Assembly (NCBI GenBank): GCA_038093515.1
Contig: JBBPSI010000276.1
Span: forward strand, 1 to 30,063
Direction: 5' to 3'
Origin: Butyriboletus loyo
Taxonomy: Eukaryota; Basidiomycota; Agaricomycetes; Boletales; Boletaceae
Length of the DNA: 30,063 bases
A model generated the notes under the pieces. That model was not told where the DNA came from, made no database searches, and saw nothing but the letters and a program-made list of their open reading frames with translations. How positions within the stretch are numbered: position 1 is the first letter of the stretch; every line of letters begins with the position of its first letter. Shown here in pieces: positions 20,619-28,708 of the stretch. The position numbers were made by a program, and so were the translations under genes.

Positions 20619-21111
20619 TGTTATAATTGTATCTCTTATAACAGACTTTGTGTTCAGACTTCGTTGTTTTTCTCTTTCAATGGTCATGTGACTCAGTGCA
20701 CATGATTGTGGGATTATACATGTGACAATAGGCTGACTAAGCATATGATGTCATGGTCCAGACTAGCCCAGACTCTATGACGTCACACCTCATGTATTTA
20801 ATCTCTGTTTCCTTCTCTTCTTTTTGATCACTGTCGACTTCTATTTAATCTCCGTTGACCCTGTACTTCTTCTTGTATGTACATGTATAGTAATTAGTCT
20901 CACACACTGCTTGATCTGTATGTGTTCCCTTGTAATATAAAAGGCTGGTGGTTCAGGCTAGGATTCCCTAGCTTTAACCACTTGTCTATTCACTGGCAAC
21001 AGTTGAGGATTAAGGTCTTGAGCTCTACTCTTCATACCTCGCCAGTTCTTGTGTAGAGCTGCAACAGTAGTGGAACCCCATGTGACTTGATAACTCTGTT
21101 GTCTCATAACA
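20619..21111 (+). mobile_element. Chromovirus solo LTR D (493 bp, plus orientation) with target duplication GAGAG
   Basis: It begins TGTTATAATTG and ends CTCATAACA, and is flanked by GAGAG at 20614-20618 and 21112-21116. Helitron coding sequence continues across it (LLQDDRE then EWLP). It is the only chromovirus LTR here in plus orientation. It keeps TGACGTCA at 20778-20785, a TATAAAA box near 20937 and the conserved hairpin. It holds more CpG than the Helitron around it. Confidence 0.92.
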
Positions 21112-22120
21112 GAGAGTGGCTGCCCACTTTAGCATGGGCTTTTAGCTTCGCCACCTGTTCATTGTCATACTGGTCCATTGCTCTCCTGTGGATCCTGATC
21201 AGTTGTGGGAAGCATTCAAGGACAATCTCTGTGATGATCTGCATCATTGTTTTATCCACATCCTGCATATTCCAGAGCCTACCCAGGAGCAGATATATGA
21301 CTATGGCTTGCATCTCATAGCCCAGGACCTGAGAAGACATGGAAAAAGCTTGCTTGACTATCCAGCCATGCCCAGGCCACAAGGCAATTGGGGTTTTCAG
21401 GAGGGAAATCAGCTCATCAATGAACAGCAGGCATTCAATATCCAGGAGTTGCAGCAATTTGTTGATAGGGCACTGCCCACTCTGAATGCTCACCAGAGTG
21501 CTCTCTACCATGCAGCAATGGACAGTGTTCTCAACTCTCATGGATCCATGTTCTTCCTTCACAGTGATGGTGGATGTGGCAAGACCTATCTGGCCCAACT
21601 CATTTCAGCTGCTATTTGTTCAAGAGAGATAATTGTCCTCTGTGTGGCCTCCACTGGCCTTGCTTCACTCCTCCTTCCTGGTGGTCATACTGCCCATTCT
21701 CACTTTAAGATTCCCATTCCTTGCCATGAGAAGAGTACCTGCAATATCAAGAAGGATGATGTTCACCATCAGCTCATTCAAAGAACCTCTCTCATCATCT
21801 GGGATGAAGCTGCCTCTCAGCATCATCATGTGATGGAATGTGTGGATTGTACTCTGTGTGACCTGATGAACCAGAATTGACCATTTGGAGGAATCACTAC
21901 TTTGCTTGATGGTGACTTCAGGCAAACTCTCCCTGTTATTCAGCATGGTACAAGAGAACAGATTGTTCCTGCTACCCTCACTCACTCCAACCTCTGGGCA
22001 AGCATGACTGTACACTATCTCCACCAGAATATGCAACTTGGCCAGGATCCAGAATGTGATGCATGGGCCCAGCAACTACAGTGGCTCAAAAAACTGTCTG
22101 TATGTTTGCATGTTTTACAT
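21112..22120 (+). pseudogene. Helitron PIF1-type helicase domain, truncated
   Basis: After LTR D the protein resumes with a frameshift near 21150, then reads DPDQLWEAFKDNLCDDL and LNAHQSALYHAAMDS. Helicase motif I is SDGGCGKTYL (about 21563-21592), with Ser where the first P-loop Gly is usual. Motif II is IIWDEAAS (about 21797-21820). TGA at 21878-21880 follows VDCTLCDLMNQN, where Arg-to-Cys changes are likely. Motif III is [10 protein letters not shown] (about 21908-21937), then [20 protein letters not shown]. Later helicase motifs are missing; the Tc1 element and unrelated sequence follow. Role by family: unwinding during rolling-circle transposition. Confidence 0.85.
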
Positions 22121-22126
22121 TACATA

Positions 22127-22289
22127 TCACTCAATGAAGTAACCCCTGATCCTAACCCTAGGTGGTGGGTGTATGAAATAAGGTACCCACTCTTGGCCTT
22201 ATATTGACCAAGGAATAAGGTAATATGGATATGGTTTGATGGAATGTCAGCTATTTTAAAATGACAGGTCATGCGGACAGTTGTTTGAC
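22127..22289 (+). repeat. Left terminal inverted repeat of the Tc1-like element
   Basis: The sequence matches the reverse complement of 23458-23618 with scattered substitutions and a few 1-3 bp indels. Shared blocks include TTTGATGGAATGTCAGCTAT and AAATGACAGGTCATG. Confidence 0.88.
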
Positions 22290-22396
22290 TTTAGGTTTTG
22301 ATCACATATATTAGACTCTAGATGCTGTAATATCATTACATACATCCATCAAGTGTCCTATTATGTCACCTTTATGTAACTGAGTGTCACCCAACA

Positions 22397-22404
22397 TATA
22401 TAAA
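22397..22404 (+). promoter_or_regulatory. TATA box of the Tc1-like transposase
   Basis: TATATAAA lies 36 bp before the ATG at 22440 and inside the left terminal repeat boundary, a usual layout for Tc1-like elements. Confidence 0.5.
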
Positions 22405-22439
22405 CCCCATCCTCCTATGTTTATTTTCTTACCATCACC

Positions 22440-23438
22440 ATGAAATCCATTTCCACCTCACTAAGACAATATATTATCTCACTCTCCTCCCTTGGCCTTT
22501 CCACTAGGAAGATTGCCTCCCAGACTGGCCTAGGGAAGTCTACTGTGGCTAGGGTACTCCAAGAGATCCAACCTAACAAGGAAAAGCTTCATGCTGGCCA
22601 TCCTTCTAAGCTTACTCCTACCAACAAATGTGCTATTGTCCAGAAAATCATTACTGGCAAGGCCAAAAATGCAGTCCAGGCTACAAATATCATTAGTTCC
22701 ATCATTGAACCTCCCATCCCCTCACATACAGTGAGAAAAGACCTCAAGGAGGGTGGATTTAAAGGCTGTGATAAAGAAGAAGAAATGTCTTCTTCCAATT
22801 GGTCCTGGAAAAAGATGATTTGCCTTTGCTCTCAAGTATCAATAAGGACTGGAAGAGGATTATTTGGTCAGATGAGACCAAAATAAATAGAATTGGGTCA
22901 GGTGAACAGGAGTGTATGTGTGGAAAAAGAAGAGAAAGGGCCTAACTGCCAGAAAGGTTAAAGACACAGTCAAGTTTGGAGCAAATTTCCAGATGGTATA
23001 GGATTCAATGGAGTGGGGGCTTTAAGTGAGGTTGAGGAGAGGATGGATGGTGAACAGTATGTGTAAATTATAGAGGAAGAATTGCTATAACACATGGAGA
23101 AATCTGGAATTTCTCAACATGATATTATTTTTCAGCAGAATAATGATTCCAAACATACCTCCAAAAGAGCCCAGAATTGGTTTGAGGAGCAAGGAATCAA
23201 GCTTCTGGATTGGCCTGCACAATCTCCAGACCTCAACCCCATTGAACACACTTGGAATCACCTCAAAGGATGTCTCCCAGCTTATAATAGTACTCCTACA
23301 GGAGTTCATCAATTATGGAAAAGGGTGGTGGTAGAGTGGGGGAATATTTCTGTGGAACAGTGTCACAAATGGATAGAAAGCATGCCTAGAAGAGTTGAAG
23401 CAGTTATCAAGGCCAAGGGAGCTCATACCAAATATTAG
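22440..23438 (+). pseudogene. Tc1-like transposase, frameshifted and with a mutated catalytic Asp
   Basis: The ATG at 22440 opens a frame with a paired-type helix-turn-helix (LGLSTRKIASQTGLGKSTVARVL, quoted in part; residues about 18-40). Frameshifts between 22770 and 22850 move the frame so that IIWSDETKINRIGS, carrying the first catalytic Asp, is read at about 22858. Several stops lie between 22919 and 23090. The last part (23094-23438) reads FQQNNDSKHTS, where Asn at 23139-23141 replaces the second catalytic Asp, and DLNPIEHTW with the Glu, 34 residues further on. The family cuts and pastes at TA. This copy cannot make active enzyme. Confidence 0.88.
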
Positions 23439-23457
23439 ATAGTTGAATTTTTGTAAA

Positions 23458-23618
23458 GTCAAAAAACTGTCCACATGACCTGTCATTTTAGAATAGCTGA
23501 CATTCCATCAAACCTTATATATAACCTGATTCCTGGGCCAATAGAAGGCCAAGAGTGGGTATCCCATTTCATACACCCACTGCCTAGGGTTGGGATCAGG
23601 GGTTATTGCATTGAGTGA
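23458..23618 (-). repeat. Right terminal inverted repeat of the Tc1-like element
   Basis: It pairs with 22127-22289. The inner edge begins GTCAAAAAACTGTCC. Its outer edge ends CATTGAGTGA before the TA duplication. Confidence 0.88.
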
Positions 23619-23620
23619 TA

Positions 23621-24430
23621 TGACAGCTCTGCATCCTGGCGGAAATAGCTCTCCTGTGTTCTCCAATTTTTACCTGCTTTTGATGTGGTGATACTCCTTG
23701 TAAGGGTATTGCGGAGGTGCTGAAATGAGCTCCATACGATCTCCTATGGCTGCTATTCAAATGGTGATGGAACTGGTGGGCCATGCATATGCACCTGGTT
23801 TGCCTTGCTCAATGCCTTCAGGAGATACCATGTAATGATATACCCCCTTTCATTGACTATCATAGCTGGTGCTGTCAATGACCACCAAGACCTTCCATCC
23901 AGGTCCGATGTGAGATTCTGCTTTGATTCATATCTCAACACCACATCCACTTCCCACAGCGGATCAAATTCCACCAGTGTGACTACCCGATAGATCAGCT
24001 GGTACCAGCTCCGATGTATGATCATCTTACCTGGATGCTTGTATGCCTCCGCTAAAGCATGCACCATCAAATCTGCCTTGCAGACTGTTTCCACAGAAAT
24101 GTTGATGTTCAGAAGAATCTCCATTGGAACAGCGGTAGGTTGAATTTTGGCAGAGAATTGACCTTGCATATAAATTGAAATGTGATCCATGAGCTTGAGT
24201 GGGGACCTGGCTGGAGCCTCAGTGAAGGGTTGGGCGGAGGACATTGTGAGAATTATATGAAACGACACTGGGAAGTAAATGCCATCCTCCACCTGATTAT
24301 AGAGCCATTCATCTCCAAGACAACCAGGGTTTCAAGTCAAAGCAACCTAATGCAGCATGACTCCTATATATTCAAAATGCACCTGCTGCCCTGCATGTCC
24401 ACAACCTGGCCAAGGAGTGTGATTAAATAC
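23621..24430 (-). pseudogene. Fragment resembling the N-terminal part of basidiomycete TET/JBP-type 2OG-Fe oxygenase proteins
   Basis: The minus strand holds a 179-codon frame (24292-23753) that continues, after two TAG codons, to 23621 and also reads back to about 24430 with two more stops. Blocks are VDVVLRYESKQ, SWWSLTAPAMIVNERGYII, ITWYLLKALSKANQV and then KAGKNWRTQESYFRQD. From memory, a variable domain, a G-x-I-L-x-WYLP-x-x-L block and a G-NWRT block precede the catalytic oxygenase domain in many Agaricomycete proteins annotated as TET/JBP-like. No iron-binding HxD motif is present, because sequence ends at the Tc1 element. The assignment is by remembered resemblance only. If wrong, it is an unknown host-derived fragment. 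Confidence 0.42.
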
Positions 24431-24457
24431 ATTTAGGTGGTAGCTCTTGGATAGAAG

Positions 24458-24673
24458 TCACCAGGCCCACTCGAGCCTGTAGCAGGACAGCCTGCATGTA
24501 CGGAATGCCCCCCATTGACCCCGAAGGGACCTGCCCATTGCTGCAGCAGAATGCCCAATATTAGCTATCCGCTTGCCATATCCTTCATTTAATGCTAGCA
24601 GCCGCCCCTTTGGCACTGCAAATCGCATTGCAGGCAGGCCTGCCAGTATATGCCATGCCACTCTACCTGCCAC
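24458..24673 (-). CDS. Hypothetical 71-codon ORF
   Basis: The frame includes PKGRLLALNEGYGKRIANIG and reads like ordinary protein rather than low complexity. It lies just upstream, on the same strand, of the TET/JBP-like fragment and could be another piece of the same lost gene. Its 5' end overlaps the start of the minisatellite. I recognise no domain. Confidence 0.25.
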   Translation of the reverse strand: MAGRVAWHILAGLPAMRFAVPKGRLLALNEGYGKRIANIGHSAAAMGRSLRGQWGAFRTCRLSCYRLEWAW

Positions 24674-25153
24674 CCCTCAGGCCTGCCTGCCACACTCCCA
24701 CCGAGAGTATACCTATCCACATGCCCCCTGTGGGCCCTCTCATTTGCAGCACATTACCTCTATCTATACCTGGCAGGCCTGCTCATATGTACTGCAAATA
24801 CACCCACGGGCCCTGTCTTCTGAAGCCTATATACACCCCACAGGCCTGCCCATATGTACCCCACATACACCTGTGGGCCCTCTCATCCACTCTGCAGTCT
24901 GTCTATGCCACCTGGCGGGCCTGCCAATATATACCTCACATACACCTGCTGCCCCTCTCATTTAAAGCACATTTCCCCTATATACACCTGGCAGGCCTGC
25001 CCATATATACCACATGTATACCTGCAGGCCCTGTCATCAAAAGCATATTTTCCCCATATACACCTGGCAGGCCTGACCATATATACTATAAATATGTCTG
25101 TGGGCCCCCCCATCTATAGCATGTTGCCCCTACATACACCTGCAGGCCCTATC
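24640..25153. repeat. Minisatellite, about six units of 67-79 bp
   Basis: Recurring anchors are a GGCAGGCCTGCCCATATAT-like block and a TGTGGGCCCTCTCAT-like block. The second anchor falls near 24731, 24807, 24874, 24946, 25025, 25101 and 25141. Units differ by substitutions and small indels. All three plus frames are open for 100-175 codons in places, a result of the repeat lacking stops rather than evidence of a gene. The array ends exactly at the LTR at 25154. Confidence 0.75.
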
Positions 25154-25604
25154 TGTTGAAACAGTAGTGTTCTATTTCTGTATTTCACTTACAGCCACTA
25201 TGTTTCTAGACGAGTCTATATGACATCATTGTCTAGACTCTGTCACGCTTATCACATTACAAATAGCTCTTATTATGCTATTGGACAATATGCTTAGTCT
25301 TATCTCTTATCTCTATCATATCGTCATGTATTTCATACTATACCTTATAAAGGTACTATACAGAACATAAGTACAAACACTCATGTACTGTATATAAGAC
25401 AGCCCTTATGGCTTGTCGTTTTTCTCTAGATCTTTCAGTTCTATCATCACTACTGCGATATCTCTAAGTTGAGCCTTGCTCCTTATACTCTGTTTGCGAT
25501 ACTCTCACTCTCATATTATCAGTGAGTCTTTCCACTGATAGGTTTACCCTTGCATCCTTCGTTGCCCTCGGTGCGCCTGCTTGGACTTTACCAATTCCGA
25601 AACA
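25154..25604 (+). repeat. LTR family 2, copy 2 (451 bp)
   Basis: It begins TGTTGAAACAG and ends TTCCGAAACA, and aligns with 15241-15733 apart from indels, including loss of about 20 bp near the TCTCAT stretch. TATATAAG at 25391-25398 gives plus orientation. One TGACATCA remains at 25221-25228. Flanks (CTATC and ATGGC) do not match. The right side directly enters chromovirus RNase H/integrase sequence. Confidence 0.8.
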
Positions 25605-26567
25605 ATGGCATGCACTTCTCCAGGAATTCAATTATTTATTTGTTTACAAACCTGGCTCAACCAATGGCAGAGCAGATGCGCTATCGCATCGAGCAGACCA
25701 CAGTGAAGCTGTTATGGACCACAATACCAATATTACAGTACTTCCACTGAACCTTTTCCTTAATAAAGTTTCTCTTTCTTCTTCCTTTTACAATATGTTA
25801 CAAAAAGAATCTGAAAAACACAAACAAAAAGAAATACCCAGATTTTATTATGATACAGATCAATCTGTATTTATTAATGAAAAGAAAAAAGTCATTGTGC
25901 CTGAGGTGCTTGGGATACAATTACTTAATATTTGCCACAATTTGCCGATAGCTGGACACTTGGGACAGGCCTGAACGGCTCATCTTCTAACACAGCATTT
26001 CACATGGCCTGGTATTACAAAGGACATCAAATGTTACGTAGATAGCTGCCAAGCATGTGCCCTCATGAAGGGTAAACAAAATGCACTAGCAGGTAAATTA
26101 TTACCACTTCCCATAGCTAGTCATCCCTGGGAAGACATTTCCATTGATTTCATTACCAGACTTCCTACTTCAAATGGCTTTGATACCATTTGTATGATAG
26201 TTGACTGCTTCTCCAAAGAAGTCATTTACGTCCCCTGTAAAATGACTACTTCTTCTAAGGAGTTAGCTATTATATTTAGAGACAATGTTTGGTGTATTCA
26301 TGAACTTCCTTGTACTATAGTTTCGGATCGTGGACCCCAGTTTGTATCAGACTTTACCATGGAACTTTGCAAGCTTCTTGGCATTTCCCAAAAGATCTCT
26401 ACAGTGTATCATCCCCAATCTGATGGTCAAACTGAACGGATAAATAGGGAAATGGAACAATATTTATATACCTATGTGGCCAAAAAACAGGAAATGTGGG
26501 TCGATTGGATCAAGATTGCCCAGTTTAACCACAATAATTCTCTCACCACTGCCACAGGTGCTATTCC
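25605..26567 (+). pseudogene. Chromovirus integrase fragment, plus strand, truncated at both ends
   Basis: The frame reads WHALLQEFNYLFVYKPGS, the end of RNase H, then the H2C2 integrase zinc region (HNLPIAGHLG and CQAC) and the integrase core with all three acidic residues: IDFITRLP, VSDRGPQF and DGQTERINRE. It is very close to 27760-28708 of copy E on the other strand. TGA at 25972-25974 replaces the CGA found in copy E, a direct example of C-to-T decay. It ends at LTR E, which interrupts ATGAIP. Confidence 0.9.
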
Positions 26568-27020
26568 TGTTACGAGACAACGGAGTTATCAAGTCACACA
26601 GGGTTCCGCGACTGTCGCAGTGCTACACAAGTACTGGCGAGGTAAATGAGGATAGCTCAAGAAAGCTAGGGAATCCTAGCCGCAACCACAAGCCTTTATA
26701 TATTACAGGGGAATGCGCACAGACCATGCAGTGCGTGAGACTAGTTACTATACATGTGTATATGAAGAAGTCACAAGTCGACGATGATGAGAAATAGAAG
26801 TCGACGGTGATCAAAAAGAAGAGAAGTAAATGGAGATTAAATACATGAGGCGTGATGTCATAGAGTCTGGGCCAGTCTGGATCATGACGTCATATGCTTA
26901 GTCAGCCTGTGGTTACATGTATAATCCCACGATCACGTGCACAAAGTCATGTGACCTTTGAAAGAGAAATATGACGAAGTCCAAATGCAAAAGATAGTTA
27001 TAAGAGATACGATTATAACA
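26568..27020 (-). repeat. Chromovirus LTR E (453 bp), 3' LTR of copy E
   Basis: On the plus strand it begins TGTTACGAG and ends GATTATAACA. It lies next to a polypurine tract on the minus strand, so it is the 3' LTR of the element extending past the right edge. Compared with LTRs A-D it lacks about 43 bp (between CTCAAGA and AAGCTAGG near 26660), including the outer part of the conserved hairpin. The left flank ATTCC (26563-26567) is the candidate target duplication. TGACGTCA lies at 26885-26892. Confidence 0.9.
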
Positions 27021-27032
27021 CCTCCCCCCCCC
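27021..27032 (-). other. Polypurine tract of chromovirus copy E
   Basis: The minus strand reads a run of nine G followed by AGG, directly before the 3' LTR. The pol stop codon TAG (27032-27034) shares its last G with the tract, so there is no spacer between coding sequence and plus-strand primer. Confidence 0.8.
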
Positions 27033-27418
27033 TAGGACTCGTATTCCAAGCGAGTTCCTTGATAGGAAGTTCCGTGCTCAGGACCGTACTCCTTAAACAG
27101 AGAAGAAAATTCAAAAAGTGATAGGCCTCGAAGGGGGCGAGGGGCGGAAGGGTGGGCAAGGTGATAATCCGCGATGACGTCCTGCGAATGTTCCAAATTG
27201 GATACCGGTTCCCACGTGCGATCCGTTTCGTCATAACCCCTCCAGTGCACTAAATACTCCAACTTCCTACGTTTCATTCATGATGCGACGATGTAATCAA
27301 CTTCAAATTCCGAGTATCCTTCGTCTGTGACATTGACTAGGTCTGGATGTAGAACAGGCTGTCCTGGAAGAGTTTCTCGGTAGGGTTCAACCCAAGAAAT
27401 GTTGACTATGGGATGAAT
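27032..27418 (-). pseudogene. Chromovirus E pol C-terminus: chromodomain
   Basis: After TGA at 27419-27421 the frame continues HPIVNISWVEPY, then YSEFEVDYIVAS, TGA at 27278-27280, then RKLEYLVHWRGYDE and TWEPVSNLEH. This is a chromodomain (E-F-E-V-D-x-I, Y-L-V-x-W-x-G-Y, T-W-E-P). In chromoviruses it reads methylated histone marks and guides integration. Aromatic positions Tyr, Trp and Tyr are kept. A C-terminal tail of about 35 residues follows to the TAG at the polypurine tract. Confidence 0.9.
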
Positions 27419-28708
27419 TCACATGCTGCTTGGCAGCTGAAGTTCGACAGCGTTTGGTTTAAGTGCCTTGATTCGATAAGGACCAATCCAACGCTGTGTG
27501 AGTTTTCGTGCAGTGTACGGCAGTTTAAGGTTCTCCATACTAAGCCACACACTATTTCCCACTTTGTAATCGGGTGCATCCGATTGTCTATTATTGGCCT
27601 GCGATACCATGCGTCTGCGAGCATCTTCCAATGCTTCTTTAACCTCGGCATGTGCTTTCCCAGCGTTGCATGCGAAATCTCCGGCTAGCGTGTTGGAAGA
27701 CTTTTCGAACCCGACTCTAGGATAATAATTTCGTGTAATAGAGAATGGAATTGTACCCGTAGCGGTGGTGAGGGAGTTATTATGGTTAAACTGGGCGATC
27801 TTGATCCAATCGGCCCAAGCTTCTTGTTTTTTAGCCACGTAGGTATGTAAATATTGTTCCATTTCTCGGTTTATCCGTTCGGTTTGGCCATCAGATTGTG
27901 GATGGTATGCCGTAGAGATTTTCTGGGAAATGCCGAGGAGCTTGCAAAGCTCCATGGTAAAGTCCGATACAAACTGGGGTCCACGATCTGAAACTATAGT
28001 ACAAGGTAGTCCATGAATGCACCAAACATTGTCTCTAAAAATAACCGCTAACTCTTTAGAAGAAGTGGTCGTTTTACAAGGAACGTAAATGACTTCTTTG
28101 GAGAAGCGATCCACTATCGTACAGATGGCATCGTAGCCGTTCGAAGAGGGAAGTCCGGTAACAAAATCAACAGAAATATCTTCCCACGGATGACTGGCTG
28201 TGGGAAGCGGTAACAGTTTTCCTGCCGGTGCTTTTTGCTTACCCTTCGTGAGGGCGCACACTTGACAGCTGTCTACGTAGCGTTTAATGTCCTTTGTAAC
28301 ACCTGGCCATGTGAAATGCCGTGTAAGAAGGTGAGCTGTTCGGGCCTGACCCGAATGTCCAGCTATAGGCGAATCATGGCAGATATTAAGCAACTGTATC
28401 CTAAGTGCCTCAGGCACGAAGACTTTTTTCTTTTCATTAATAAATATGGATTGTTTTGTATCATAATAAAATCCAGGTATTTCTTTTTGTTTTTGTTTTT
28501 CGGATTCTTTTTGCAAGGTATCATAAAAGGAAGAAGAAAGAGAAACTTTATTAAGAAAAAGGTTTGGTGGAAGTACTGTAATATTGGTATTGTGATCCGT
28601 AACAGCTTCACTATGGTCTGCTCGACGCGATAGTGCATCTGCTCTGCCATTGGTTGAGCCTGGTTTGTAAACAAATAAATAATTGAATTCTTGAAGAAGC
28701 GCATGCCA
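27419..28708 (-). pseudogene. Chromovirus E pol: integrase
   Basis: The frame is open from 28708 to the TGA at 27419-27421, the same frame as RT upstream. The H2C2 zinc region (SPIAGHSG, CQVC) is followed by the integrase core. Counting from 28516, the catalytic residues are D117 (ISVDFV), D177 (VSDRGP) and E213 (GQTERINRE), with D,D35E spacing, all intact. A GPY-like region follows (WIGPYRIKAL). Role: inserts the cDNA and makes the 5-bp target duplications seen around LTRs C and D. Confidence 0.92.

Larger units (their letters stand above)
22127..23618 (+). mobile_element. Tc1/mariner-like DNA transposon, 1492 bp, with TA target duplication
   Basis: Ends read TCACTCAATG and CATTGAGTGA, flanked by TA at 22125-22126 and 23619-23620. 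The terminal inverted repeats are about 163 and 161 bp. A decayed DD34E transposase lies inside on the plus strand. It sits after the Helitron helicase fragment and before the TET/JBP-like fragment. Confidence 0.88.

Noticed and set aside
24573..25159. Repeat proteins of 101-175 codons on the plus strand
   Set aside because: They are overlapping frames of a minisatellite without stops, with no start context or domain.
15241..25604. One full-length 10.4-kb LTR retrotransposon bounded by the two family 2 LTRs
   Set aside because: No gag, pol, primer binding site or polypurine tract between them belongs to an LTR element, and the outer 5-bp flanks (CACCC and ATGGC) differ.
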